Shown: piece after piece, positions 34,616 through 43,457 of the stretch
Position numbering within the stretch: position 1 is the stretch's first letter
Layout: every line of letters begins with the position of its first letter
From: Chitinibacter sp. FCG-7
Lineage (GTDB): Bacteria; Pseudomonadota; Gammaproteobacteria; Burkholderiales; Chitinibacteraceae
DNA: 64,000 bases
Reading direction: 5' to 3'
Assembly (NCBI RefSeq): GCF_040047665.1
Contig: NZ_CP157355.1
Location: forward strand, 2,914,001 to 2,978,000
Translations under genes and position numbers: made by a program
Notes under the pieces: model-generated
The model's database searches: none
Seen by the model: the letters and a program-made list of their open reading frames with translations, nothing else
Told to the model about the DNA's origin: nothing

Positions 34616-35533
34616 ATGTTTGACTACAAACTTCTTGAAGCGCTGGATATGGTTTTGCGTTGCGGCAGCTTTGATGCGGCGGCCAAACGGCTGCATCTGA
34701 CGCCGTCGGCGATTTCGCAGCGCATCCGCCAGCTGGAAGAGCGGCATGGCGAAGTGCTGCTGCGGCGCGAAAATCCGCTGTGCGCCACGGCAACGGGCGA
34801 AAAACTGCTGGCGCACGTGCGGCAGGTGCGCTTACTGGAATCCGAGCTGGCCGGGCAGCTGGACGACGCCGATGGCAGCGCCGAATGGCTGACGCTGCGG
34901 CTAGGCGTAAATGCCGACAGCCTGGCGCTGGGGCTGCTCAATGCGCTGTCGCCCTTGCTGGCGCAGCAGCGGCTGCTGCTCGAATGCGTGGTCGATGACG
35001 AAGCCTATACGCTGGATCTGCTGCGCTCGGGCGAAGTCTATGGATGTATCAGTACGCAGGCCAATGAGGTAGCGGGCTGCAGTGTTGTACCTCTGGGGTG
35101 TATTGAATATATTGGCGTGGCGCGCGCGGATTTTATCGCGCAATACTTGCCCGACCTCCCATCAAATATTCCCTTATCGGTTGAGATGTTGATGCACGCG
35201 CCTGCGGCCGTGTTCGGCCACCGAGAAAGCCTGCATCGCCGCCTGCTGCGCGAGCGCTGGGGTTTGCTCGACGGGCAATATCCCTGCCATGTTATCCCGG
35301 AAAGCAATGCACTTTTTGCCGCTGCGCAAGCTGGCTTTGCTTACGCAGTCGTGCCGCGCCAGCAAGCCGCCGCCGCGCTGGCGGCCGGGCAGCTATGCGA
35401 AATCGCCGCGCTGGCCGAGGCCGTGCCGCTGTACTGGCACCATTGGGCGCGCCAGACGCGACCGGCGCAATCGCTGGGGCTGGCCTTGCAGGCTTTTGCC
35501 GCCAGCCATTTTCAGAGCCCGGCGAAGACATGA
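34616..35533 (+). CDS. Second ArgP-like LysR regulator
   Basis: A 305-residue LysR regulator with the ArgP-type N-terminus MFDYKLLEALDMVLRCGSFDAAAKRLHLTPSAISQRIRQLEERHG. The effector domain begins with the ArgP hallmark LGVNADSLALGLLNAL. It is clearly paralogous to the regulator at 5336-6232 but diverges in the effector half. It is divergent from pdxJ, with no exporter neighbour, so target and ligand are unknown. A frame start at 34595 (GTG) exists, but ATG 34616 aligns with the paralogue. Confidence 0.87.
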   Translation: MFDYKLLEALDMVLRCGSFDAAAKRLHLTPSAISQRIRQLEERHGEVLLRRENPLCATATGEKLLAHVRQVRLLESELAGQLDDADGSAEWLTLRLGVNADSLALGLLNALSPLLAQQRLLLECVVDDEAYTLDLLRSGEVYGCISTQANEVAGCSVVPLGCIEYIGVARADFIAQYLPDLPSNIPLSVEMLMHAPAAVFGHRESLHRRLLRERWGLLDGQYPCHVIPESNALFAAAQAGFAYAVVPRQQAAAALAAGQLCEIAALAEAVPLYWHHWARQTRPAQSLGLALQAFAASHFQSPAKT

Positions 35534-35591
35534 GCGTCTACCCAACTCTGCTGATGGCCATAAACGCAGCAAGTCCAGCTAGTGCAGCAGT

Positions 35592-35731
35592 TTCCCCCTT
35601 TGTAAAAGGGGGACTAAGGGGGATTTGGCGCTATTTCAGCCCTTAAAACAGTTTAAATTGTGCAGAAATCCCCCCTAGCCCCCCTTCGACGAAGGGGGGA
35701 ACAAATACAAAATCTGTGCAGATACTCATTA
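35592..35731. repeat. Palindromic 111-140 bp MITE-like element, copy 1
   Basis: Starts TTCCCCCTTTGTAAAAGGGGG and reaches GGGGGAAC at 35702; similarity to the inverted copy at 37861-37999 extends to about 35731. Each end is itself an inverted arm (CCCCCTTT...AAAGGGGG-like), so the whole element can fold into a long hairpin. Confidence 0.8.
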
Positions 35732-35777
35732 ACGCTTGAGCTCTGGCCTATTTTCAGAACCCATTTCAGGACACACG

Positions 35778-36758
35778 ATGACTTCACCCTTGCCGCTGGT
35801 TGTTTTTCTGGATGCCGATACGCTGTGCGTACCGCTCAAATCGCTCGATGTGCCGCATCGCTGGCAAGCGTATCCGCAGACCGCGCCCGAACAGGTGATC
35901 GAGCGCGTGAAGGGCGCGAGCGTGGTGATCAGCAATAAAGTGCAGCTGACGCGCGAGATGATCGCCGCCCTATCGACGACATCTCCTGAGCTCAAACTGA
36001 TTGCCGTGGCTGCAACCGGGTATAACAATATTGATCTGGCTGCCGCCCGCGAATATACGGTGGGGGTGTGTAATGTCAGAGACTATGCCATCCATGGTGT
36101 AGCGGAGCATACCCTGATGCTGATGCTGGCTTTGCGTCGTCAATTGCTGAGCTGCCGCGCCAGACTGGCGGCGGGTGAATGGCAGCGCGCCAGTGGCTTT
36201 TGCCTGCTGCCGGATCGACCGGAGCATACCCTGCGCGATCTAGCGGGCAGCCGGATGGCGCTAATCGGCTCGGGAGCGCTGGGGATGGCCACGGCCAAAT
36301 TGGCGCAGGCCTTTGGCATGGAGACGTATTTTGTCGAGCGCAAAGGTGCCAGCGCGGTGCGCGAAGGCTATCTGGGCTGGGATGAGGCCATCAGCACTGC
36401 CGATGTGATCAGCCTGCATTGCCCGCTGAACGAGCAAACGCGGCACCTGATCGGCGCGGCCGAGCTGGCGCAGATGAAACGCAGCACCATTGTGATCAAT
36501 ACCGCGCGCGGCGGGCTGATTGATGAAGCGGCGCTGCTGGTTGCGCTGCAAACCGGGCAGATTGCCGGTGCCGGGCTGGACGTGCTGGTGAACGAGCCGC
36601 CGCGCGAGGGCAACCCGCTGCTCGACGTCGATCTGCCCAATCTGATTATTACCCCGCACGTCGCGTGGGCTAGCGAAGGCACGATGCAAACGCTGGCCGA
36701 CCAGCTGATCGACAATATCACCGGGTTTTTGCGCGGCCAGCCGCGCAATCTTCTGTAA
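35778..36758 (+). CDS. D-2-hydroxyacid dehydrogenase, glycerate dehydrogenase-like
   Basis: A 326-residue NAD(P)-dependent 2-hydroxyacid dehydrogenase. The substrate domain includes AATGYNNIDLAAAREYTVGVCNV; the Rossmann domain has GSGALGMATAKLAQAFG. Catalytic residues are visible as Arg in NTARGGLID, Glu in LVNEPP and His in TPHVAWAS. It likely reduces hydroxypyruvate/glyoxylate (HprA-type), but other 2-keto acids are possible. ATG 35778 starts right at the domain. An AraC regulator follows 37 bp downstream, and an inverted pair of palindromic repeats flanks the two genes. Confidence 0.87.
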   Translation: MTSPLPLVVFLDADTLCVPLKSLDVPHRWQAYPQTAPEQVIERVKGASVVISNKVQLTREMIAALSTTSPELKLIAVAATGYNNIDLAAAREYTVGVCNVRDYAIHGVAEHTLMLMLALRRQLLSCRARLAAGEWQRASGFCLLPDRPEHTLRDLAGSRMALIGSGALGMATAKLAQAFGMETYFVERKGASAVREGYLGWDEAISTADVISLHCPLNEQTRHLIGAAELAQMKRSTIVINTARGGLIDEAALLVALQTGQIAGAGLDVLVNEPPREGNPLLDVDLPNLIITPHVAWASEGTMQTLADQLIDNITGFLRGQPRNLL

Positions 36759-36795
36759 TGCTGCTGTGGCAATATAGTGAGAGGTGAAGGCGGCG

Positions 36796-37803
36796 ATGAC
36801 TGATGCCTTGATCAGCGATTACACCCGGCGGTTGCAGCAGGCGCTGGAGTATATCCGCGCCAATCTGGATCAAGATTTGAGCCTGGCGCAGCTGGCGCGG
36901 TTGACGCATTTTTCGCCCTACCATTTTCACCGCATCTTTAGCGCGCAATTGCAGGAAACCCCGGCCGATTACGTGCGCCGCATCCGGCTGGAGGCGGCGG
37001 CACAAAGCCTGATCAGCCTGCCGCTGCGCAGCATGTCGCAGATTGCGCTCGAATGCGGCTTTAAATCCCAGGCGCTGCTGGCGCGCGCTTTTCGTGCGCA
37101 GTTTGGCATCAGCCCCAGCCAGTGGCGCCAGCAGCAGTCATGGCAATACGACGGACAATTCTGGTCGCTATTGCCGCCTGCCGAACGCGACACCACCGCC
37201 GAGCGAGCCCCCGAGCTGCTGGCCGCACGCCAGGGAATCCGCCCACCATCCGTGATGGATGTGCAGTTAAAGCAACTGCCTGCGTATCGCTGGGCGTATC
37301 TGTGGTGCAACGGGGCCGATACTGAGCAGCTGGCGCGCATCTGGGCGTCGCTGCGCGAGTGGGCAATGCTTGAGTGGACGGAAGAACAGATACGCTACTT
37401 GCAAGGCGCTTCGCGCTGGTCGGATGACCCCAGCATCACGCCGCTGGCGCAGCGCCGCTACGAGGCCGGGCTGCTGATTGCTGACACGCAACAGCCGGGC
37501 AGACAGCTGGCGGTGCGTCAGCTGCCCGCAGGCCAATATGTGGTGCTCGATTTTTGCGGCCGCTGGCAAGAGGAAGCAGCGGCGGCCGAGTATCTGTTCA
37601 ACTACTGGTTACCGCGCAGCCCCTGGGCGCTGGACGACAGGCCGCACTACTGCCTGAGCCAGCCTTTTCTGCACGAATCATCCGACCCCGAAACATCCGA
37701 ACTATCCACGCCCGCAGCGGCACGCTATCAATGGTGCGTCCCCGTGCGCCCAGCGCGCTCTGGCGCACGTAGGCTCTACCAGCTGGCCGATTTTCAATCC
37801 TGA
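36796..37803 (+). CDS. AraC-family regulator with GyrI-like effector domain
   Basis: A 335-residue transcription factor. The two AraC helix-turn-helix units are N-terminal (LSLAQLARLTHFSPYHFHRIFSAQLQETPADYVRRIRLEAAAQSL, then SQIALECGFKSQALLARAFRAQFGISPSQWR). The C-terminal half (about residues 155-330) is a GyrI-like/effector-binding domain starting DVQLKQLPAYRWAYLW, as in SoxS/Rob-type regulators that sense drugs or small molecules. ATG 36796 follows AAGG; an upstream GTG (36784) is possible. It may control the preceding dehydrogenase. Confidence 0.87.
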   Translation: MTDALISDYTRRLQQALEYIRANLDQDLSLAQLARLTHFSPYHFHRIFSAQLQETPADYVRRIRLEAAAQSLISLPLRSMSQIALECGFKSQALLARAFRAQFGISPSQWRQQQSWQYDGQFWSLLPPAERDTTAERAPELLAARQGIRPPSVMDVQLKQLPAYRWAYLWCNGADTEQLARIWASLREWAMLEWTEEQIRYLQGASRWSDDPSITPLAQRRYEAGLLIADTQQPGRQLAVRQLPAGQYVVLDFCGRWQEEAAAAEYLFNYWLPRSPWALDDRPHYCLSQPFLHESSDPETSELSTPAAARYQWCVPVRPARSGARRLYQLADFQS

Positions 37804-38324
37804 TTGCCGCATCATGAGTACCTGTACCAATTTTTTGCATTCGTTCCCCTTTCGACGACATAAGTATCTACACAAGTTTTCCGCATGTGTTCCCCCCTTC
37901 GTCGAAGGGGGGTTAGGGGGGATTTCTGCACTATTTGAGTGATTTAAACTGCTGAAATAGTGCCAAATCCCCCTCAGTCCCCCTTTTACAAAGGGGGAAA
38001 CTACTGTGGCAGCTCGACTTGCTGCGTTTTTAAGCCAGCAGTGAAATTGTGAAGATACCTTTGCTTCGTCGAAGGGGCTAGGGGGATTTTTGCGCCATGA
38101 AGGGCTGTATTGGACTGCCCACATCGAGCCAAAACCCCCTCAGGCACCCTTTTGCACAGGGGGAAGCTAAAGTCAAAACCCTTAAGTGAACGGCATAGGG
38201 ACGAAGGGGGAACAAATGCGAGAAATTGCTCTAGATGCCCACGCACAGCGCAAGATTTGCAAAGTATGCCCGTACGCGCCTGCCTAAAATAGGCCGCAAT
38301 TCGACCAATTAGGGGGTAAACATC
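37804..38324. repeat. Repeat-rich intergenic: MITE-like copies 2 and 3
   Basis: No gene is seen. Copy 2 of the palindromic element, inverted relative to copy 1, spans 37861-37999. A degenerate third copy in the same orientation as copy 2 lies at about 38044-38166, and a fragment of its outer end (GACGAAGGGGGAACAAATGCG) at about 38200-38220. Confidence 0.75.
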
Positions 38325-39431
38325 ATGCTGGAAAAAACCACATTCAATACCGCATCACGATGGATGGCGGGTCTGCTGCTGGGGGGCGTATTACTACAAG
38401 CACAGGTACAGGCCGCCAGCATCCAGTGGGAGTTTCGCAGCGGCGCGCCGATTCGTGGCGGCGTTTTGCCCGATCAGCAGGGTGGCGTGGTCTTTGGCAA
38501 TCTGGCTGGGCAGGTGTTTTCGCTCGACGCGCAGCAAAAACTGCGCTGGCAGCGCAAGCTGGCTGGCGCAATCAGCACCACGCCGCTGCAATCGGGCTCG
38601 TTGATTCTGCTGGCGAGCAGTCAGGGTGTCTCTGCACTGGATGCCGCAACCGGCGCGCTGCGCTGGCACTACACGATGCCCGAGCATGCTCCGAGCGACA
38701 TCTGGGATAGTCTGAATCCCGAGCCGCTCTTGCTGGGGCAGCAGCTGCTGGTGGCACTGGGGCGCGAGCTGGTGCTGCTTGATGTTGCGCAGGGCAAACC
38801 GGTGTGGCGGCAAGCGCTGGCCGAGATCGTCACTGCCACCCCGGCTATTGATGGGCAGATTGCCTATCTGGCCAGCGAATATGGCACGCTGAGCCGCGTG
38901 GACTGGCGCAGCGGCAAACTGCTGAGCCAGCATCGCGCCGCCGACGGCATGATCCAGAGCCAGCCTGTTCGCGTGGGTAAATCGCTGGTGTTTGCCTCGC
39001 GCGACGGCAAAATCCGTGGCTGGGACATTCAGCAGCGTAAAACACGCTGGGAAGTGGATCACGGCAGCTCATGGGTGATGGCCAGCGCGCTGGCCGACCG
39101 TGGCCGCGTTGTGATCGGCAGCTCGGATAGCTTTCTGGTGCAGCAGATTGATGGCCAGACTGGCCGCGTGATCTGGCAAGTGCCGAGCCGGCAGAATATC
39201 TTCCGTCAGGCCGTTTTGGCGCACGAACAATACTGGTTTGCCACCGGCGACACCTATGCGCCCGCCAAGGCTGGGCAGCTATTGGCGATCAACCGGCAGG
39301 GCCAGCCAACGCAGCGCCTTGAGCTACCCGCCGCCGCGTTTGGCCAGCTGCGCGCTACCGCAACCACAACCGCCACATCGCTGCTGGTCGGCGCGGAAAA
39401 TGGCGTGTTGTATGCCATCAAGCCAGACTAA
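38325..39431 (+). CDS. Secreted PQQ-like beta-propeller repeat protein
   Basis: A 368-residue exported protein: signal peptide ending QVQA at about residue 30, then roughly seven WD/PQQ-like blades (WEFRSGAPIRGGVLPDQQGGVVFGNLAGQVFSLDAQQKLRW; LSALDAATGALRWHY-type; LLDVAQGKPVWRQAL; GWDIQQRKTRWEV; LLVGAENGVLYAIKPD). The fold is that of BamB/quinoprotein propellers, but no catalytic PQQ residues can be identified, so it is more likely a scaffold or binding protein in the periplasm. It is not next to bam or dehydrogenase genes. Confidence 0.75.
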   Translation: MLEKTTFNTASRWMAGLLLGGVLLQAQVQAASIQWEFRSGAPIRGGVLPDQQGGVVFGNLAGQVFSLDAQQKLRWQRKLAGAISTTPLQSGSLILLASSQGVSALDAATGALRWHYTMPEHAPSDIWDSLNPEPLLLGQQLLVALGRELVLLDVAQGKPVWRQALAEIVTATPAIDGQIAYLASEYGTLSRVDWRSGKLLSQHRAADGMIQSQPVRVGKSLVFASRDGKIRGWDIQQRKTRWEVDHGSSWVMASALADRGRVVIGSSDSFLVQQIDGQTGRVIWQVPSRQNIFRQAVLAHEQYWFATGDTYAPAKAGQLLAINRQGQPTQRLELPAAAFGQLRATATTTATSLLVGAENGVLYAIKPD

Positions 39432-39550
39432 ACGTCGCTCGCCGCAGGGCATGGCTTAGGCATTAACTTACAATTGGCAACAGCTTTTGATCGAATTTCG
39501 GCAATATGCGGGCTTTAAACTGCGCCCATCATTCAGTTGGTGAGCGCAAA

Positions 39551-40141
39551 ATGGTATCGATTCGGGTCAATACACTGCAGCACATTTACAGCAAAACCCC
39601 GCTGGGCCAGCAGGCGATTGCATCGCGGTCGATTCCGATGCTGGCCAGCGAGCGGCGGGTGCTGATTCTGATTGATGGCGAACGCAATATTGCCGAGCTT
39701 TACCAGCAGCTCAATCACCACGATGTGCTGGCGCTGGTTGATCAGTTGCAAGCCAAGGGGCTGATCCGGCGAATTGGGGGTGAGGATGCCAGCCCCTTGG
39801 TCATCTCTGCAGCCACACCCTCTCAACCGTCCCCTGCGCCATCAGCCACACGGCTGCCCGTTCCCACGCCGCCACCGCCCGCACTAGGCCAAAGTGCCGC
39901 CATTGCGCTCGACGAGGCCACATTGCACGCGGTAAAAAGCCTGATGATCAGCAGCAGCCAGCAAGGCTTGGGGCTAATGGCCGCGCGGTTGGTACGCGAA
40001 ATCGAAGACATCCGCGACGCGCAAACGCTCAAAGCCACGATGGCGCGCTGGAATATGGCGCTGCGCGAATCGCGCTCGGCCGCCGCGCAAGCCGACCAAT
40101 TGCTGCAAACCGCCAAAGCGCTGCTGCCGATGGCCGCCTAA
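39551..40141 (+). CDS. Hypothetical protein with winged-helix-like N-terminus
   Basis: A 196-residue cytoplasmic protein. Residues about 25-75 (SRSIPMLASERRVLILIDGERNIAELYQQLNHHDVLALVDQLQAKGLI) look like a small winged-helix/DNA- or protein-binding unit, followed by a Pro/Ser/Thr-rich linker and a helical C-terminal half ending in Ala/Gln-rich sequence. No family is recognised. ATG 39551 (MVSIRVNTLQ) is chosen because the earlier frame start at 39506 adds an unconserved-looking leader. It follows the propeller gene by 119 bp. Confidence 0.6.
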   Translation: MVSIRVNTLQHIYSKTPLGQQAIASRSIPMLASERRVLILIDGERNIAELYQQLNHHDVLALVDQLQAKGLIRRIGGEDASPLVISAATPSQPSPAPSATRLPVPTPPPPALGQSAAIALDEATLHAVKSLMISSSQQGLGLMAARLVREIEDIRDAQTLKATMARWNMALRESRSAAAQADQLLQTAKALLPMAA

Positions 40142-40189
40142 GCGGCCCAGTTGCAGCGCACGGGCAGGGCGCACGCGGTGCTGCTCGGC

Positions 40190-40609
40190 TTACACCCGCA
40201 GATGGCCATCCTCGGCAAAAACCCAGCCATCTTCGTAACACACCTCGAATAAATGCCCATCCGGATCGCGAAAATAGCCGGCAATGCCCCAGGCATTGCG
40301 CGTTGCCGGTTTGATAATCTCGGCTCCCAATTGCGCCGCCGCAGCCAGCACCTGCGGCACTTCATCGGCCGAGCGCGCAATATACGCCAGCGCAAAGCCC
40401 GCAAAATCCCGGTACTCGCTATCGGGCAAGCCGCAATCGGCAGCAAAGCTCGCGCGGGACTGCAACGCCAGCACCACGCCACCCAGATCAAACTTCACAA
40501 ATTCACTATGGCTCGTCGCCGCTTTTTGCCAACCGAGTGCTTCATAGAAAGCGGTTGATTTGGCCACATCGGCGACGCCGAGCAGGATTAGATTGAGGCG
40601 AGGGCGCAT
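40190..40609 (-). CDS. VOC-family (glyoxalase/bleomycin-resistance-like) protein
   Basis: A 139-residue vicinal-oxygen-chelate protein: MRPRLNLILLGVADVAKSTAFYEALGW at the start and GYFRDPDGHLFEVCYED near the end, the second carrying the usual His/Glu metal-ligand region. Most such single-domain proteins act on small molecules of unknown identity. It is monocistronic and convergent with the upstream hypothetical gene. Confidence 0.83.
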   Translation of the reverse strand: MRPRLNLILLGVADVAKSTAFYEALGWQKAATSHSEFVKFDLGGVVLALQSRASFAADCGLPDSEYRDFAGFALAYIARSADEVPQVLAAAAQLGAEIIKPATRNAWGIAGYFRDPDGHLFEVCYEDGWVFAEDGHLRV

Positions 40610-40714
40610 TTGGAATTTCTTGGTGGGTTAAAGTCGAACGATTGTTCTTTTTTCTGGCTGCAACGTCAAGCGAGTTGTTTTGTTATCGTTTGGAGGCGGT
40701 TCTAATTTTTGATA

Positions 40715-40763
40715 GGGTATAGCTATCTGAATCAGTCTTTATATTATTTTCAGAGCAATACGG
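40715..40763. repeat. 49-bp element, degenerate right end
   Basis: GGGTATAGC ... AATACGG; left end perfect, right end with two mismatches, spacing exactly 49 bp. Confidence 0.5.
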
Positions 40764-40851
40764 TGGTCGGTATATGCTGAAGTCGTTGTTCTGCGTGCTT
40801 TCCTATGGCCTGCTGGCGCAGGCGGTAAACCGGCCGTTTCGCCGGCCAGAC

Positions 40852-40942
40852 GAGCAAATCAGGTGAGCAAATCAGGTGAGCAAATCAGGTGAGCAAATCA
40901 GGTGAGCAAATCAGGTGAGCAAATCAGGTGAGCAAATCAGGT
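40852..40942. repeat. 13-bp tandem repeat, about 6.5 copies
   Basis: Six perfect units of CAGGTGAGCAAAT from 40860 to 40937, flanked by partial units. It sits inside the composite repeat; the homologous place at about 58.2-58.3 kb lacks the array. Confidence 0.95.
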
Positions 40943-41446
40943 TTTATGCGGCTACGCCGCGACTATTTTGATGCGCGTTCCGCCGCGCGGGCAGGTAGGG
41001 GGCTTTGCTTGCACCCCACAAAGTTTGCGACTTTGCGGGGGCCCCGCGCTTCTCCAAAGCCCCCAACACCCCAAAGGAGCCCCCCGCCTGCGGCCCTCCG
41101 GGCTTCCCTCAGTCGGTCGCGAGCCAAACGATAAAGCCATTTGTCTCGCTCCACTCCTTCGGCGATGGGCGACAGGGGATTAAAGCCCCAGACCAACGAG
41201 CATAAACAAAATGGGCATGGGGTATATCAATCAAAGCAGCAATCAAATTGCCCTTCAGAGCAACACATAGCCATGTATATACCGCAATCGTTGGTCTGCA
41301 TGGATTCCCCTACGTCTGCGCCGAGCGAGGTACGGGCGGGGCGGGGTTTCGGTTGCGCCTGTTTTGTTAAGCGCAACCGCCGCCTCGATCCGTCCGCAGC
41401 GAGGGCATCGGCGCAGCCGACGCAGATGTGGGGTCGCCTTCCTTTG

Positions 41447-41478
41447 CTTACTTTCCTTGGCGAAGCAAGGAAAGTAAG
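41447..41478. repeat. Perfect 13-bp-arm hairpin within composite repeat
   Basis: CTTACTTTCCTTG pairs with CAAGGAAAGTAAG. The equivalent hairpin occurs at 42271-42302 (CTTACCTTTCTTG) and 63715-63748 with other sequence, so structure is kept while sequence drifts. Confidence 0.8.
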
Positions 41479-41661
41479 TGCTGCGGCGCATAGCCGCCAA
41501 TCCGTAGTGGATGACAAATTGCTGGTAAAACCGCCATGGTTGGCGGTTTCGATGTTGGTAGGGTATGAAAATCCCGCAGGGATTTGTGCACGAAATATGC
41601 ACGAAAATGAAATTAATACGTATTCCGCGTACGTAAGTCAAGTTTTGTAAACCCTACAAGA

Positions 41662-42006
41662 CTAGAATTTGATTGGCATGGTTGCAAAGAAAAAGCTAAT
41701 TGCGAGTTGAAGAAAAATAGCAATAATAAAATAGCCAGGAATTTTATAAGCTGAAATCTTCAAAATTATCGCCTGTACAATATTCATTACGACTAATGCA
41801 ACCAAAAAACCAATAAATCCACCACCAAGTAATTTAAAGCTAATCACTGAGGCAATTACGCTGAGTACAACAGCAAGCAAACTTGCTGCAAAATCAGTAC
41901 GCCCTGCATCAACATAAGCAGCAGCCCATTTTATGGGCATCACCATGACAGCAGAAAAAATTACCAAAGTTGGGATTAAACCGTTTGCTTCAATGCTGAG
42001 ACTCAT
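41662..42006 (-). CDS. Hypothetical small membrane protein
   Basis: A 114-residue protein with four hydrophobic stretches (LIPTLVIFSAVMVMPI; AASLLAVVLSVIASVISF; GFIGFLVALVVMNIVQAII; YFIIAIFLQLAISFFFATM). ATG 42006 follows GAGGTGA. I do not recognise the family. Codon usage is AT-rich relative to neighbours, and direct copies of one repeat block flank the gene on both sides (41345-41661 and 42165-42507), suggesting acquisition or duplication with the repeats. Confidence 0.6.
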   Translation of the reverse strand: MSLSIEANGLIPTLVIFSAVMVMPIKWAAAYVDAGRTDFAASLLAVVLSVIASVISFKLLGGGFIGFLVALVVMNIVQAIILKISAYKIPGYFIIAIFLQLAISFFFATMPIKF

Positions 42007-42507
42007 TTTTATCACCTCTATGAACAAAACACCGCTATATGGGCCGGGATTTTTATTGCAAAACGACGATGGATGATATTAACAAAATTAGTTTAAAGCA
42101 AGATATGTGTAAAAATATAGTCAGTAATTGGTTGTTTGAGTGCAGGTATTGTCTAGCGCTTAAGGGGCGAGGTTGTGCCTGTTTTGTTAAGCGCAACCGT
42201 CGCCTCGATCCGTCCACAGTCGAGGGCATCCCGCGCAGCGGGACGCAGATGCCGGGGCGGCCTTCTTTGGCTTACCTTTCTTGGCCGTTCAAGAAAGGTA
42301 AGTGCTGCGGCGCATAGCCGCCAATCCGTGTTTGATCAATTGCGGCTGGAAAATAAAAACCGCCGTAAATGGCGGTTTTGGTCGGGATCTGTAGGACGTG
42401 AAAATCCAGCAGGGATTTGTGCACCACAATACAAGAAATAAGCACCTAAGGAAAACTAGTACATATTCCGCGTGCGCAAATCAAGATTTGCACACCCTAC
42501 AAGACGG
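42007..42507. repeat. Composite repeat copy downstream of unknown gene
   Basis: From about 42165 the sequence parallels 41345-41661: the TGCCTGTTTTGTTAAGCGCAACC start, the hairpin at 42271-42302, GTGCTGCGGCGCATAGCCGC, GCAGGGATTTGTGCAC, and ACATATTCCGCG near the end. The first 158 bp (42007-42164) show nothing recognisable beyond a likely promoter for the 41662-42006 gene. Confidence 0.7.
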
Positions 42508-43305
42508 CTAAGAGCCTAATTTGCCATAGCGCTGGAAATCAGAGAAGTACAAAACCATTCTTTTTCCATTTACGGTTGTTGGGAAGTACAACTGATAGTT
42601 TCCCTTTTCTGAATGGAATCGATAATTAACTTCAGTGCCGAAAAATACCCTGGACAAATAGTCTCGCTCGGCATGGGTTGTAGAGTAAATATAAGCCGAT
42701 TTTTCGGTGTTTTCTTTTTCATCGTGATATTGTTTACCACCAAAGCCCAGAAATAGCTTTTTACCATCAATTGTATCTGGTGTAATGATCATGACTTCTG
42801 GGAAATTGCTATCTATTTTATTGATGATGTTTAGTGATTTTTCTGACTGTTTAATGAATTCGATGGAGAATTTGTAATCAGCTAGCAATGCAAGAGTTGG
42901 CTGGTTTTCTGAAATTAATCGTTCGGCAGAGCTAATTAATAAAGATTTTTTGTTTTGAATTGATAATTCATTTCCTATGAACAGGCATGCAGCAATAAGT
43001 GGGAATGAAATAAAAAGCAGTGTCAGTTGCCATTTTGTTTTGCTCTTAGAACTTTCTTTTTGAGGTGATGCTGACACCGCCGAAGAAATTTTCGAAAGAT
43101 TCGACATGACATTAAGAATAATCGCCCCGCCTAAAATGGCGAAGATGCCAAGTAAGCTGAGAAAGAACATATCGGTCATTCTTTCGCGGAAGATGCGCAG
43201 ATCAAAAATAGTAATTGTAAGAAAGACAAAAACCCAGTAAATCAAACAACCAGTAGCATAGATCGCTACTCGATTGGTAGTCTTAATGATGAGGTCGTGA
43301 TTCAT
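42508..43305 (-). CDS. Hypothetical membrane protein
   Basis: A 265-residue protein with two N-terminal membrane helices (about 15-35 and 45-67), a short polar loop rich in Ser/Lys, a third helix near 92-112, then an exported or cytosolic domain of about 150 residues with SAYIYSTTHAERDYLSRVFFGTEVNYRFH. I do not recognise the family. The gene is AT-rich, ends right at a repeat block, and is 152 bp downstream of hrpA in the same direction. Confidence 0.6.
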   Translation of the reverse strand: MNHDLIIKTTNRVAIYATGCLIYWVFVFLTITIFDLRIFRERMTDMFFLSLLGIFAILGGAIILNVMSNLSKISSAVSASPQKESSKSKTKWQLTLLFISFPLIAACLFIGNELSIQNKKSLLISSAERLISENQPTLALLADYKFSIEFIKQSEKSLNIINKIDSNFPEVMIITPDTIDGKKLFLGFGGKQYHDEKENTEKSAYIYSTTHAERDYLSRVFFGTEVNYRFHSEKGNYQLYFPTTVNGKRMVLYFSDFQRYGKLGS

Positions 43306-43405
43306 ACGAGTTCCTAATGTGCCGCCATATAGGGTAGGTCATGACCCTAGGCTGAACGGTTGGTTGAAAATATCTTTCGATGTCATTCAGTTTATCATGC
43401 TGAAC

Positions 43406-43433
43406 GGTGGGTTACGCCTTCGGCTAACCCACC
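43406..43433. repeat. Hairpin GGTGGGTTA / TAACCCACC
   Basis: Perfect inverted repeat with a TTC loop flanked by CGCC/GGC, followed by CTACGCA. A related hairpin lies at 63540-63563. It lies just downstream of the hrpA stop. Confidence 0.7.
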
Positions 43434-43457
43434 CTACGCATCAATACATCTCAACCA

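Larger units (their letters stand above)
40610..41661. other. 1.05-kb gene-free repeat block
   Basis: No gene is supported; the open frames here are GC-rich by-products of repeats. It contains a degenerate 49-bp element (40715-40763), a 13-bp tandem repeat (40852-40942), a composite repeat shared with 58.1-58.8 kb (about 40801-41510), and a perfect hairpin with 13-bp arms (41447-41478). Confidence 0.7.

Noticed and set aside
40860..40937. CRISPR-like array
   Set aside because: Units are contiguous 13-mers with no spacers and no cas genes.
41141..41650. Long open frames in the repeat blocks (also at 58221-58898 and 63535-63796)
   Set aside because: They recur with the repeat, are GC-driven, overlap on both strands and lack ribosome sites; not genes.
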